Translations under genes and position numbers: made by a program
Assembly: GCA_928212115.1 (NCBI GenBank)
Contig: CAKMRJ010005412.1
Location: 257,846,916 to 257,910,915 of the forward strand
Length of the DNA: 64,000 nt
Direction of reading: 5' to 3'
Origin: Lactuca virosa
Taxonomy: Eukaryota; Streptophyta; Magnoliopsida; Asterales; Asteraceae
Notes under the pieces: generated by a model
Database searches by the model: none
What the model was told of the DNA's origin: nothing
What the model saw: only the letters and a program-made list of their open reading frames with translations
Part shown: in pieces, positions 46,829 through 57,752 of the stretch
How positions within the stretch are numbered: position 1 is the first letter of the stretch
Layout of the letters: each line of letters starts with the position of its first letter

Positions 46829-47738
46829 GAATACTCATCATAACTCGAGGGATCACATACACTACAAGTTCCCTGGATTCATCTCAACCTTCCTTGATTC
46901 GAGTACGGATCCTCTGCTTTCAGTAGTACGGGCCCATACTACCTTCCACATCTATCCGTACCTTCCTCAAGGATTGCCTTGACTTCACCAAGTCCCTTAT
47001 ACTACTATTGCTCTCCTTGCTACCAACCCACTCTCCGTCATCAGCTGCATAAGAAGTCCCTGCTATCTCCCCCTAACTAGCTCGCGAATACCATTACATA
47101 TCACTAAGACTAGATAATTCTTCAAATGAGAGGTCCTAGCCTACCACGGTTGGACTCAAACAAGAGCTGCGAAATAGAGCTAGACCTAACCTTCTGAAAT
47201 TATTTAGTCCTCGTAATATGTAACTTAACATATTCGTTTACTAGTTAGTTAAAGATAACTAGGACTCCTAAAAGCACAAAGCAACCAGCATTCGAGCATT
47301 GAGTAACCATAATCATGCATATCCTATTCAGGCCATCATATTACTGACTAATCAGTTCTAGAATACAGTTCAATAAGCTCATACAGCAGGCATATAAGGC
47401 ATCCTTCCTAGATCCTTAGCTCTAAACTAGCATGCAGTTCTCATACACATATAACAGGTATACAAGGCATCATTCCTGGATCCTTAGCCCTAATCTAGCA
47501 TGCAACTATCATAATCATATCATAACATAAACTTGTATGGGTAATTTGGAAGTACTACTTGAGCTCGACTGATTGCATGCACCACACCCTTTCCTATTTC
47601 AAAATTCCTTTCACTTTTCAAAATTCTTTTTATAAAAATGATTTTCTTTTGAAAATTTTCATACCAAGTCCTTAGTTTGAGTTCAGACACACCCGAGAGT
47701 GTGCCCGAATCCCTCAAACCAAGGCTCTGATACCAACT
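46829..47738 (-). other. Leader of element E with primer binding site
   Basis: The primer site TGGTATCAGAGCC is at 47735-47723 (minus). The leader shares the word GGTAGTATGGGCCCGTACTA with the leader of C (near 33632) and F (near 51850), containing GGGCCC and a GTAC-GGGCCC-ATAC dyad. No gene is visible. Confidence 0.8.
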
Positions 47739-49111
47739 TGAAACATCCCAAAAATACGGTCCAAAAATTTCATTTTTAATTTAGATAAAAAAAAACATAG
47801 TAACTCAAATCATCTCAGAAAACATAAGTGATAATATCTCAAAACATCATATCAAAACACTGTATCAAAATCACATGTCCAAATATCAGAGTAAATCATC
47901 CCAGGCTAAACGCTGTGGTGTGTACAATGTAGTCATCCCGAGCTCTTCCCCTTACTAGCGGAAGTACCTGAAACCAAAACTGAAAATTGTAAGCACGAAG
48001 CTTAGTTAGTCTCCCCAAACTACCACATACCATACACATAACATGCAACTAGGAGATACGGGCCCCGCCCACACTCAATGAGATACGTGCCCCACCCACA
48101 CTCGAGTCATCCTTGAGCTCGTCGAGTTTTGCCCTTAATAGAATCGGGACACTTTGTCCCAACTCGTCGAGTTCCTCTATGGACTCGACGAGTTCTTCAG
48201 TCTGTTAAGCCATCTTAATAGATTAAGCCCCTAATCTTCAGATCCAAGCCCTGTACTCCACCTATACACCGAAATTGTCCTTTTAAGGGTAAAGTTTCCA
48301 ACTTTACCCTTTAATACCCTTACTTGAAGAATCTAGCTAAAACCCTAACTCTTTAGGACCTAGATCTTGGTCCACAAGTCATCTATACTCCAAACTAAAG
48401 CATACAAACAGAGATCCAGACCCTAAACACTACATGAACACGTAAAGCTTCCTATTTTCACTCCATGCATGGCCTTTTGGAGCTTAAAAGGCAAAAATGA
48501 CATCCTATAGCTTGCATGGGCTTCAATGGCCATAAAGTCTGCACCTTTATGCCATGAAAGCCCTCCATGATTCCAGATCTGATGGCCCACCCACTTGGGA
48601 TGTCCATAACCCAAAGATCAAGCTTCTTGGACCAAAAACCCTATAAAATGATAATAAAGAGATCTAAGAAGTTACTAAGCAAGTTTGAGACTTGCTTACC
48701 AGAAAATGATGAGAATGAAATGGAGTCTCTGGATCTACATGCTTCCTCTTGAATCCTCAAGCTTCTTCTTCTTCCATAAGCTTCAAACACACAAAACTGT
48801 CTTAAGAATGGCTCAAAAACTCACACAAAGTATTAGGGTTTCTGAATCTAGGGTTTGGGACTTGGAGGCTGTAAATGAGGTTGGAATAAGGGGATTAAGA
48901 TGCTTAAATAGGGTGCAAAACCTCGAAATTAGAGTTTCACTCTGGCAGTCCTACTCGTCGAGTTGAGGCTTCCAACTCGTCGAGTAGACTTCAAAACCCA
49001 CGTCCAAATCAAATCCCTACTCGATGAGTTTGGGGCCTCCAACTCGTCGAGTTCCTTCATAAAAATGAATAAATTAATAATTTAAATGCATACCAGGAAC
49101 CAGGCGTTACA
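47739..49111 (-). repeat. 5' LTR of element E (1373 bp)
   Basis: On the minus strand it starts TGTAACGCCTGG and ends GGGATGTTTCA before the primer site. Dyads at 49040-49050, 49018-49028 (one mismatch), 48975-48985 and 48953-48963 precede the TATA box CCCTATTTAAG (48913-48903). A second cluster lies at about 48110-48195. The stem-loop is at 48526-48555. It lacks the donor and most of the hairpin array, so it has an internal deletion relative to B and C. A 37-bp repeat (GAGATACGGGCCCCGCCCAC) remains at 48053-48107. Confidence 0.9.
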
Positions 49112-49154
49112 GCAAAACTAAATGAACCTAATGTCAAAAAACATTTGAGGGTAA

Positions 49155-51059
49155 TGTAACATTTGGGTTTTGGTATGTTTCCCTTTTAACCCCTTTATGC
49201 AAAATTTCTATCTTTCTTGGTCCCTAGCTAGTACGCGGGGCGTACTCTACGAGTATGCTTAGCGTACTAGTTCATTTCTGGAATGCGGGATTCACCCATG
49301 TACACGGGGCGTACGTGGAGTACACATGACGTACATAATGAAGGGACAAACCTTAATTTTTAGGGTTTGTGTCCTATTTAAGCATCTTATAACAGACTTT
49401 GAACCTCTATTGATCAACCTCCACTCCCCTATAATGTTAGATTGAAACCCTAGCCTCCCATAGTGTGTTTTTGAGCTTTGGAAGTGATTTTGTGTTGTTT
49501 TGAGTGCATTGAAGAAGGTGGTACTTGGTGACCAAGATTTAGCTGGACTTGAGGTTGTAGATCCAAAATCTTCATCAAGTTTGCTAGCTCCAGAAGGTAT
49601 AAAGTTCTTATCTTGGAACCTCTTTGTGTTAGATTGGGTTTAGGGCTTGTTTTTGAGCTGATTATGGTCTTTTGGGTTCTCTTTTGGAGTTTGAGTCCCT
49701 CCATGAGCTAGGATGCTAGATCATAACTTCTATGATGTTCCTTGTGTAAAAAGGTGTCATCTTGATGAATCTTGTTGGTCCATGCATGAGTTAGAGCCCT
49801 TATTATGGGTCTTAATGGACAAAATCGGGTTTTAGGGTCCCATTAAGACATGCAAGATGATAAAGTTGCCAAATTTATGCATTAATACCTTGAAATGAAG
49901 TAGATATGAGGTTTTGACGTTAAGAGCTTAAGTGGTTAAGACAAAGTTGGCCAAATGGGACTCTGGCCAGTATGCGGGGCGTAACCCCTAGTACGCTGCG
50001 AGTACTAGGTCAGTTGCCCGATTTCGAGTCAACACTTGTATGTCGATCATACGAGGAGTACGCCGAGCGTACTCAGTGCAGTGGGCTTTCTTCGTTTGGG
50101 CCTTTGGACTCGAGACTATTTTAGGCATTTAGGGTTTGAGCCTTGTCGGGCCATTGGATTTCCGACCTTGGGCCATGGTTGGATTATGGGCCTTCTTAGG
50201 ATAAGGTCCATGATGATTTTGGGCCCATCTAGGATGATGGGACATAATGAGCCTTGGGATGCCGTTAAGGAATTTGGGCCTTTTGAGTAATTGGGTTGGG
50301 CCTTGATTTTGGCCAAGTAGGAAAAAGGGTAAAATGGTCTTTTACCCTCGATGTTGGACAAGTAATTTAGATTCTTGATTATGGGTCGAGATCCAATTAT
50401 TAATTGGATATTATTTATGATGTTAGCGTGGGGATTTTCCAGATCAGCAGACCGAGATTTTTATCTGAGAGATTCTGCAGCTTGAGGTGAGTTTCCTCAC
50501 TGTGTTTAGCGGGTCAAAGGCACCAATGTCGGCCCATGGTTTATTATGATTAGGATGCTAGTTGTGTGTGTGACTATGCATGTACGTTTTATGATATGTT
50601 TACCGGCGCGGGGCCCGATGTCGGGCGGGGCCTGATGATTATATTGTATGTTATTTATCTTTGTGATTTTTTAGGCATTTTTTTATATGTTTGTATGTAT
50701 ACCGGGCGGGGCCCGATGCCAGGTGGGGCCTAATGACTAACAGATTTGTTCCGAGCGGGGCCCGATGAAGGGCGGGGCCCATTATGTGTTTGATATGTAT
50801 GATATCTAGTATTTTTGGGGAACTCACTAAGCTTTGTGCTTACAGTTTTTAGTTTATGTTTCAGGTTCTTCTGGTTCGAAGGGAAGAGCCCGGGATGATT
50901 GCAGTGTACACAACACATTGTTCCACATTTTATATTACTCTGATGTACTTGGATGTTTATTGATACACTTTGATTCACCATGGTTTCTATGATGTTTTGG
51001 ATAATGGTTTTATTAATTTCAAAATTGAAACTTTTAGTCTTAATTTTTGGGGCGTTACA
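49155..51059 (+). repeat. 5' LTR of element F (1905 bp)
   Basis: It starts TGTAACATTTGGG and ends GGGGCGTTACA. Promoter-proximal dyads are GTACGC-GGG-GCGTAC (49231-49245) and TACACGGGGCGTACG near 49301, before TATTTAAG at 49376-49383. A second cluster at about 49970-50075 includes AGTACGC-CGA-GCGTACT at 50057-50073. The donor GAG/GTGAGT is at 50487. GC-rich repeats GCGGGGCCCGATG with partner GGGCGGGGCC occur at about 50605-50635, 50702-50732 and 50753-50782. Confidence 0.93.
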
Positions 51060-51991
51060 AGTTGGTATCAGAGCCTTAGTTTGAGGGATTTGGGCACACT
51101 CTCGGGTGTGTCTGAAATCAAACTGAAGGTTTGGTAGAATTTTCAAAAAGAAATGTTTTATAAAAGGATTTTCTAATAAAAAAAAGGGGTGTGGTGCATG
51201 CAATCGACTGAGCTCAAGTAAGTTTTCCCAATATACCCATACATGTTTTATGATATGATTTGATTTGTGAATCTGTGAATCGCATGCTAGTTAGGGCTAA
51301 GGATCTGCTCAGGATTTGCATGATTAATGCTAGGATAGATGCCTTTATACGCCTACTATATGAGCATGTAGACTTGCATGCTAGTACTTATCAGTCATTG
51401 ATAGGATGGTCTGTTTAGGTTATGCTTGTTACGATTACTCGATGCTCGAATGTTGCTTGCTTTGTGCTTTGAGGAGTTCCCATTAGCTTCGGTTATCTAG
51501 TAAGCGAATATACAAGATTACATATTGTTGAGACTAAATAATTTTAGAAGGTTAGGTTTTAACTCTATTGCGCAGCTCTTGTTTGAGTCCAACCGTTGTA
51601 GTGTGAGGCCTTTTATTCGAAGAATTATCTATTGTCGTTGATATGTAATTGTATTCGTGAGGTAGAGGGTGTTAGTGGGAGTTTCTTCTGCAGCTGATGG
51701 TGGATAGTGGTGTGGTGATTGCCCTAAGAAAACCTAGGAAGAGATTTAGTTTTGGGAGCCTTGTCTTGTAAAGGATTGTATGTATGGATAAGGAGTGACT
51801 TGGAGGATTCACAACAATCCTTGAGGAAAGTACGGATAGGTGTGGAAAGTAGTATGGGCCCATACTACTGGAAGCAGATGATCCGTACTCGAGCCAAGGA
51901 GAGCTGCGATGATACCATAAAGCTTGTAGAGTATGAGACTCCTCAATATTTATTTATGCGTGTTCTGATGGTTTGAATGGTCTATTTTCAG
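50487..51991 (+). other. Candidate leader intron of element F, with primer site
   Basis: The donor is GTGAGT at 50487-50492 in the LTR. The acceptor TCTATTTTCAG ends at 51991 with ATG at 51993. The primer site TGGTATCAGAGCC at 51063-51075 lies inside the interval, so only unspliced RNA could be reverse transcribed. Confidence 0.5.
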
Positions 51992-51992
51992 T

Positions 51993-52372
51993 ATGGTGAC
52001 ACTTTGAGGAAGACCGATTAGTGGTTATGGTGCTGGTGAGGGTTCAGGCTCGGGTTCTGGAGCCGGACAGTTGGATGATCAGACGCGGGAGTTTATTTCG
52101 TCTTAGATTACCCGCAACATACTTGAGCAGACTCCTATAATCTTTGGTACGGTCAACGAGGGCATTCAGGAGATTTTAGATGAGCATTTGAGCGCTTTTC
52201 GGTCTGATATGGGGGCATTGATGGGAGCTCGCACATTGACCTTCCGTGAGTTTCGAGCATGCGAGGCTCTGGAGTACTTCGGGGAGAAGGACCTGATCAC
52301 GAGCAGATGATGGTTAGCGGATGTCGCTAATGCCTTCCGCACTAGCAGTTGTTTCGATGGGGTCAAAGGTCA
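51993..52372 (+). pseudogene. gag: Gag N-terminus of element F
   Basis: The frame starts MVTL then TGA, and continues GRPISGYGAGEGSGSGSGAG, LDDQTREFISS, TAG, ITRNILEQTPIIFGTVNEGI, DEHLSAFRSDMGALMGARTL, FREFRACEALEYFGEKDLIT, TGA, WLADVANAFRTSS. It matches E gag closely in arrangement. It ends in a local duplication of ACTAGCAGTTGTT (about 52341 and 52369), just before the junction with Tat sequence. Confidence 0.82.
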
Positions 52373-52396
52373 GACTAGCAGTTGTTCTGATGGTGA

Positions 52397-53081
52397 AGTA
52401 GTCCAACGCAACTAACAAGTATTTCACCTTTCTAGGGGTATCTGGGAACGGTCCAACGATATCGATTCCTCACTACCAGAAGGGCCACAGACTAAAGATG
52501 CGTATCAGAGGCGCCAAGGGAACCCCTTGGACTGAGGAGTATGCTTGGCAGTCTACACATTTTTGTGTTATTTCCGACGTATTTTGGTGTATGGTCGGCC
52601 AGTAGATGCCCATCCGAAGTATCTTTCCTGTAAGGGCCCTTGCCCTTTCATGCACACCTGCTGGGTTGGCATGTTCTTCTCGGTGTGCTTCTTTGCCCTT
52701 GGCTTCATCTATGCATTTTAGCCACGACGTCATAAATCCCTTCCGATATAGTACTCCTTTTACGATTGCGTATAATGGTGCTTTGATCCGTACTCTTCTA
52801 GCTTCTTCATGGGTATCTGATAAAATGTCGTATTGTAGATATTCGACTATCGGTGTCATCCATGTGTGTCGGGCTGGCGTTAGAGTGTGTACCCGCTGCT
52901 TATCTATACTTCTCTCTTTGAGCACCTCTACTAGAACCTTCTTGGATATATGGTCAAAACATGTCGATGCTAGCTTGCTGAGGGAATCTGCTCTTCTATT
53001 TTCCCCTCTTGGGATTTGTTTAATGGTAAACTCTTTGAGAGGTTCAACGATCCGTTGCATGGCCTTTACGTATTTCTCCAT
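52397..53081 (-). pseudogene. pol: Tat integrase, N-terminal and start of core
   Basis: A 202-codon frame begins in the RNase H tail (VEPLKEFTIKQIPRGENRRA, DSLSKLAS). It then has THEEARRVRIKAPLYAIVKG, LYRKGFMTSWLKCIDEAKGK, HERARALTGKILRMGIYWPT and the zinc pair CVDCQAYSSVQ. Two stops replace the residues before GIDIVGPFPDTPRKVKYLLV and ALDYFT, where the first catalytic Asp lies. Core beyond this is missing at the junction with element F. Confidence 0.87.
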
Positions 53082-53089
53082 TCGTTTGT

Positions 53090-53880
53090 CTCTTGCTTCG
53101 AACTCTCCATTGATTTGGTTAGCTTCTAACCTTGAAATCAGTAAGGGCTGTTATCATGTCTGTGCCCATCTGTCTTAGTAGTCATAGGCCGATGAGTAAG
53201 GCCTCGTACTCGGCCTCATTGTTAGAGGTATGAAAATCAAATCGGAGGGCGTATGTGATTTCTTCCCCCTCTGGACTCATTAAGATTTGGCCCGCCCCCG
53301 ATCCTTCTTTACTAGATGCTCCATCATTGTATAGGGTCCACCTCTGGCCATCCTTCGGCCAGCCTGTGCTCGATAACTTTTTCTTCTAGGTCGCTGCTTT
53401 TGATTCGCCTGGAATTTCAAGGAGAAAGTCCGCTAACGCCTGCCCCTTGATGCTGGTACGTGGGCGATAGCTAATGTCATGTTCCCCCAGCTCGATTGCC
53501 CATTTCCCAATCGTCCAAACGTTTCTGGCTTGAGTAGTATTTGTTTGATCGGCCAGTTCGTTAAAATACCTCTATCTGGTGTGCTTGGAAGTAGCGCACC
53601 AAGGGTCGTGCTGCATAGATGAGTGCCAGCACCAATTTTTCAAGGATGGGTTAGTTGGTTTCTGGGCCCGGCAGGGCTCTGCTGACGAAGTAGATCGATG
53701 TTTGCCTTCCTTCCCTTTCTACTACCAGTACCGAAGAGATGGCTTTGTCTGAGGCTGAGAGATATACTTGTAGTGTTTCACCTGGAACGGGACTGGCTAG
53801 CGTGGGTAGTTTGTGTAGGGCTTCCTTAATCTATCGGAGTGCTGCTTCTGCTGCCGGTGTCCATTGGAAGTTGCTCTTTT
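53090..53880 (-). pseudogene. pol: Tat RNase H and additional RNase H
   Basis: The first RNase H is recognisable at about 53550-53880 as GETLQVYLSASDKAISSVLV and YFVSRALPGPETN with stops. The second is at about 53150-53345: RWTLYNDGASSKEGSGAGQI, LMSPEGEEITYALRFDFHTS and NNEAEYEALLIGL, the plant/archaeal RNase H signature (DGAS and NNEAEYEAL). The second domain is typical of Tat elements. Both are broken. Confidence 0.82.
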
Positions 53881-54930
53881 AGAAGCATCCTTTGAGAGTG
53901 TGGAAGAGCGGCATGGCTTTGTCTGCTGACTTGGAGATGAAACGGCTTAGTGCGGTTAGTTTACCATTCAGACCTTGGGCGTCCCTCAGAGTGTGCGGGG
54001 ATGGTACTTCCATAAGTTTGTCCACTTTGGTTGGGTTGGGCTGTATTCCTTTTGTGGTGACATAGTATCCCAAGAATTGGCCTTCCTCGACACCGAAGGT
54101 ACACTTCCTCGGGTTTAATTTCATCCTAACCTTTCCAATTGTTTTGAACATTTCTTCCACGTCTTCCAGTAACGTCCTATCGCATGGGCTTTTTATGACC
54201 ATGTCGTCGACGTATACTTCAATGTTTCTTCCAATTTTCTTGGCAAAAAAGTAGAGTCAACGAGGCGTTGATAGGTCGCCCCTGCATTCTTCAGTCCTAA
54301 CAACATTTTGGTGTAGCAGAAAGCCTCGTGGTCCGTGTAGAAAGCTGTTTTCTCTTCGTCTTCCTTGCTCATCAAGATCTGGTGGTACCCCTTGTATGCG
54401 TCTAGGAAGCATTTTAGTTTGAAACCTTGCAGGGATTCGACTTTTTGATCAACTTCTGGTGGGGGTATCAGTCTTTAGGGCACGCCTTTTTTAGATCGGA
54501 ATAATCGATGCACATACACCATGAGCCGTTGTGTTTTTTAACCATGACGGGGTTTGCAATCTAGGTCGGGAAGACTGCTTCTCGGAGTATTCCCGCTTTG
54601 GTTTGCTTAGCGACCTCGGTGTTGATTGCCCTGTTCCTGTCTCCCCCTTGAACCCGTTCTTTCTACTTGGGGTTCCTTGGTACCTGGTTTGATCATGAGC
54701 TTGTGTTCTATGACCTCCCTGTCTACTCCTACCATGTCTGTAGGGGTCCAGGCGAAGACGTGCTTGTTTTTCTTTAAGAGGTTGATCAATGCTTGTCTTG
54801 TGGCCAGTGGTAGCTGCCTCCAATGCCGATCGGTTGGTCCGGGTATTCCATATTGATGATTTTTTACCACCTGCCGGCTCCACCCGTGACCTCTTGCTTT
54901 CATGCATGATCTCTTTCGGCTGCATGATTT
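53880..54930 (-). pseudogene. pol: Tat reverse transcriptase
   Basis: The N-terminal part (54930-54610) reads INLLKKNKHVFAWTPTDMVG and VDREVIEHKLMIKPGTKEPQ, then shifts frame. The middle shows NPVMVKKHNGSWCMCIDYSD, KEDEEKTAFYTDHEAFCYTK and LLGLKNAGATYQRLVDS. After another shift, NIEVYVDDMVIKSPCDRTLL contains the catalytic YVDD (plus coordinates about 54200-54222), followed by RMKLNPRKCTFGVEEGQFLG and HTLRDAQGLNGKLTALSRFI. The LNGRIAALSRF-type end is characteristic of Tat. Confidence 0.88.
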
Positions 54931-54989
54931 CATAACATCGTAACTCTCTCGGCGGCGTTGCCAAGACCGTCCCCGACCCTTCCACTGTG

Positions 54990-55927
54990 CTGAATTTTAT
55001 TACTCCATGCATGGTCGACGGGACTGCGCCGAATTTAAGTAGGGTCGTCCGTCCGAGGATGATGTTATGTTATGCTGGGTGCCTTATCATGACAAAATCT
55101 ATAGGGGCTGTCTTCTTCTTCACTTTCTCGTGGCTGGTCAGCGTGAAGGGCAGTTGGATCGTGCCTAGGGGCCACAGGCTGTGCCCTGTGAAGCCTGTTA
55201 ACCGCCCTGTTGCAGGTTTGAGGCTCTCTTTCCACCTGTCGGGTAGAAGACGGAAACAATGCTCGTAGATAATTTCCGCTGAACTGCCGGTATCGATGTA
55301 TACCCGATGGATAGTAATATCTTTGATGGATCCTTGGATTATGAGTGGGTCATCTCCTCGCCAGCCTTCCGGTCAAGGATCTTTCGCTGAAAACGTCAAT
55401 CCCTGCATGGATCTAGTGAGGTTGTCTACACCACCGTGTTCCTCCTGCCTTCCCCTCTTTGACCTGATCATTAGGATTTCGTGAGGTTGGTCACACTCTA
55501 TGGCTACGTCCTTGGCATTCTCGGCATCAAACTTAGCACAGAGGCTGCGTGACTTCTCGACGAGGTTCCCTTTCAGTTGTTTTTCTTCCATTTCCCATTT
55601 TAACACCGAACAGTTGACGGTGTCATGCGTCTTACTCTTGTGGTACTCACAGTGCAGTCCTTTTCCTCCCTTTATTTTGTCAGAGACTCCATAGACGTCT
55701 GGTCGCCTGCCACTTTTTTCGTCTCTTTGGAATGGCCTAAAGCGTCCTTGCGGGTGCTTTCCTCGCCCTAAGTGTCTGCCCCTGCGCGGGGTTTCCGGGT
55801 GGTGCGATGGTGAGCTATGGCGCTTTGTGGTCGAGGCGGTCATGACGTTCAGGTATTCTTGCTTCGTTGCCTCCCCTTCCTCTTGTCTCAGGTAGCGTTC
55901 TACATTCTCTTTTAGCGCAGCCCGCAT
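54990..55927 (-). pseudogene. pol: Tat Gag C-terminus and protease
   Basis: The frame 55927-55373 has ALKENVERYLRQEEGEATKQ, an Arg/Pro/His-rich linker, and the zinc knuckle CEYHKSKTHDTVNC (C-x2-H-type first half, as in Tat elements). It ends QGLTFSAKDP with a stop. The protease follows in the same direction with HRVYIDTGSSAEIIYEHCF (DTG catalytic site, about 55268-55315), LTSHEKVKKKTAPIDFVMIR and NIILGRTTLLKFGAVPSTMH. Confidence 0.85.
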
Positions 55928-56061
55928 CTGAGGTTTTTTCCCCCATGAGCTTCTGGGGACAGTGGTCCCGAGAGGAGGCCCTACGTGAAGGCGCCTGCTA
56001 TTAACCCTTCGTCGTGGCCTGGGACGTCTAGTGTGGCATTAGTGAACTTGGTGAAGTATTC

Positions 56062-57213
56062 TCACACCGTCTCTCCTTCCTTTTGCTTGCAACCGATGAT
56101 CGAGTGTGAATCTCCCTTGTATTTACTCAGTTGCATGAAATTCGTCAGGAATAGATACTTTAGCTGACCGAAGTGGTAGATGCTCCCTGGTCTCAACGTC
56201 TTGAACCACGTTCCTCCGTTTCCGTCTAAGGTTGTCGGGAAATACATACACCAGAATTGCTCGTCTAGCTTGAGTGAGGTCATCGTCCACTCGTAAGTAT
56301 CAATGTGGCTATCTGTATCTGTGGTTCCATTGTAGGTCGTGAGGTGTGGTAACTTTGTTGTGTTTGGAATTTCGTAGTCTAAGAGCTCCTTGGCGAACAG
56401 AGATGTTACACTGTGCGATAAACAATCTTGGTTTGGGATAGAGAAAGCACCCTGTGGGTTATACTGTTGGGTGGTGAGGTAAGGTTGCATTAGCATGTTG
56501 TTGTATGCTGAGAGGTGGCCAGGGTTTGGTCCGTAGAATGTTTGTTGTTGAAATGGGAAGGTTAGTGTTTGGGTGGACAAGAGGGGTGAGTTTTGTGTGA
56601 GTGAATTGTTGGACACAAATGGTTGATGATGTGGGATTGTGGTGTTGAAGGGTATATTTGTCACAAACGGAGGTGTTTGGAAAGCCATTGTTTGATCTCT
56701 CACCATCCGGTTCAGCGGTGGTGTTTGGAAAACCGCCGGTTGTTCTCCCACCATTTGGTATAGTGGTGGTGCTTGCGAGAATACCGGTGTGCCGCCGGCG
56801 TTGTCCATCGTTGGTGGTGTTGTACTGCTTGATATCACCGTCAAGGGTGGTGTTTGCATGGAGGCGCTTTGTGCAATTACGACGGCGGAGGAAGTTGGTC
56901 CTTTGACGGTCGGCCTCCGTAATTCGTTTGTTGGAGCGGTGGTTACCGTCGAGCCGCCCTGTTGTGATGCTTCACCGGTGAGTGGTGTGAGAACTGGGGT
57001 GATAACTGGTTCCAACGACATCATAGGTATGATGGGGCTTGTTGGTGTCCCACCCCAGTTCCGCCGGTGTCGCCGGATGTCATCTTCAAACGATGAGGAA
57101 TGTGCTTTTTGTTTATTTTTCGTCAGACTATGGATGGCGCCAAATGATGCGACATGGTCACCGGACATTAACTCCGTGCGTCTTCGATGATTCCGATGAG
57201 CCTGCAAGGTCAC
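56062..57213 (-). CDS. gag: Tat Gag, long open frame (383 codons)
   Basis: A clean frame from 57213 with an N-terminal disordered half rich in Pro, Thr and Gln. This contains degenerate repeats such as QAPPLYQMVGEQPAVFQTPP, LNRMVRDQTMAFQTPPF and FNTTIPHHQPFVSNNSL. The C-terminal half is the retrotransposon gag domain: TKLPHLTTYNGTTDTDSHID, WTMTSLKLDEQFWCMYFPTT, LDGNGGTWFKTLRPGSIYHF, LFLTNFMQLSKYKGDSHSII. It ends GCKQKEGETV with a stop, then continues in frame as EYFTKFTNATLDVPGHDEGL, so the stop at 56062 is premature. The true start could be further upstream; 57213 is the first Met. Confidence 0.8.
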   Translation of the reverse strand: MTLQAHRNHRRRTELMSGDHVASFGAIHSLTKNKQKAHSSSFEDDIRRHRRNWGGTPTSPIIPMMSLEPVITPVLTPLTGEASQQGGSTVTTAPTNELRRPTVKGPTSSAVVIAQSASMQTPPLTVISSSTTPPTMDNAGGTPVFSQAPPLYQMVGEQPAVFQTPPLNRMVRDQTMAFQTPPFVTNIPFNTTIPHHQPFVSNNSLTQNSPLLSTQTLTFPFQQQTFYGPNPGHLSAYNNMLMQPYLTTQQYNPQGAFSIPNQDCLSHSVTSLFAKELLDYEIPNTTKLPHLTTYNGTTDTDSHIDTYEWTMTSLKLDEQFWCMYFPTTLDGNGGTWFKTLRPGSIYHFGQLKYLFLTNFMQLSKYKGDSHSIIGCKQKEGETV

Positions 57214-57685
57214 AACGAGAGAAAACCGTCAACCGTTCTCCGGGAGGCGGCTCCCGGGAAAACGCTCTGACGGTCAAGTCAGTGGATAAACTTAGGAGTA
57301 TTTGGGGTAAAATGGGATAGAGCGACTTACTTTCCAAGGCACTGGGGGGTGGCCTCTTATATTGAACCCTTCTGCTAGTTCGTACGTGACAAGGGCATCA
57401 GACCCGACAGGACCGGGGACGCTGATTGGATAATCGTGCTCCTTAGTCTGTCAGAGCCAACGATTGGTTCAGGTGGTAATGCTCTGAGCATGTTCCTTAT
57501 CGTCTAGAGCCGTTACACGTTTTTCACAGAGCGGAAGGCGCCCCTGGCGGGGCTGGGCATTCTCTGAGGGCGCCCTACTCTTAGGGGCGCTAAATTCCGT
57601 CGGGCTCGTTCCGCTAGGCACGACGTTCCTTGGGGGATTCTCTGGCGCGTCTAAGCGCGGCTCTTTGTCCGTGCTAATGGCACGT

Positions 57686-57689
<4 letters not shown>
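57214..57689 (-). other. Upstream GC-rich region of the Tat element
   Basis: No gene is seen. It includes AGGGCGCCCT (a 10-bp palindrome) at about 57566 and several GGCGCC words, a duplicated TCTCCGGGAGGC/GGCTCCCGGG pairing near 57237-57260, and ends in a TA microsatellite. It may be Tat leader or LTR remnant; I cannot place LTR ends. Confidence 0.4.

Positions 57690-57750
<61 letters not shown>
57690..57750 (+). repeat. (TA)n microsatellite left of the inverted-repeat element
   Basis: About 60 bases of TA directly abutting the left end of the next element. Confidence 0.97.

Positions 57751-57752
<2 letters not shown>

Larger units (their letters stand above)
41153..49111 (-). mobile_element. 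Tekay-like element E on the minus strand, 3' end lost
   Basis: From high to low coordinate: 5' LTR (49111-47739), primer site, leader, a solo LTR inserted at 44433-46828, then gag, protease, RT, RNase H and part of integrase ending at 41153. The 3' LTR and integrase C-terminus are replaced by the truncated D-family LTR. Gag and pol resemble B, C and F. Confidence 0.88.
49155..52396 (+). mobile_element. Tekay-like element F, 5' portion only
   Basis: A full 5' LTR, primer site, leader and N-terminal gag are present; after about 52372 the sequence changes abruptly to minus-strand Tat integrase. No pol or 3' LTR of F is in the window. 49112-49154 is a short unclassified spacer. Confidence 0.88.
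52397..57213 (-). mobile_element. Tat-like Ty3/gypsy element on the minus strand, 3' truncated
   Basis: From high to low coordinate: gag, Gag C-terminus with zinc knuckle, protease, RT, RNase H, a second (archaeal-type) RNase H and integrase cut at about 52397. Dual RNase H is a hallmark of the Tat lineage. No LTR pair is identifiable in the window. All domains carry stops or frameshifts except the long gag frame. Confidence 0.87.
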
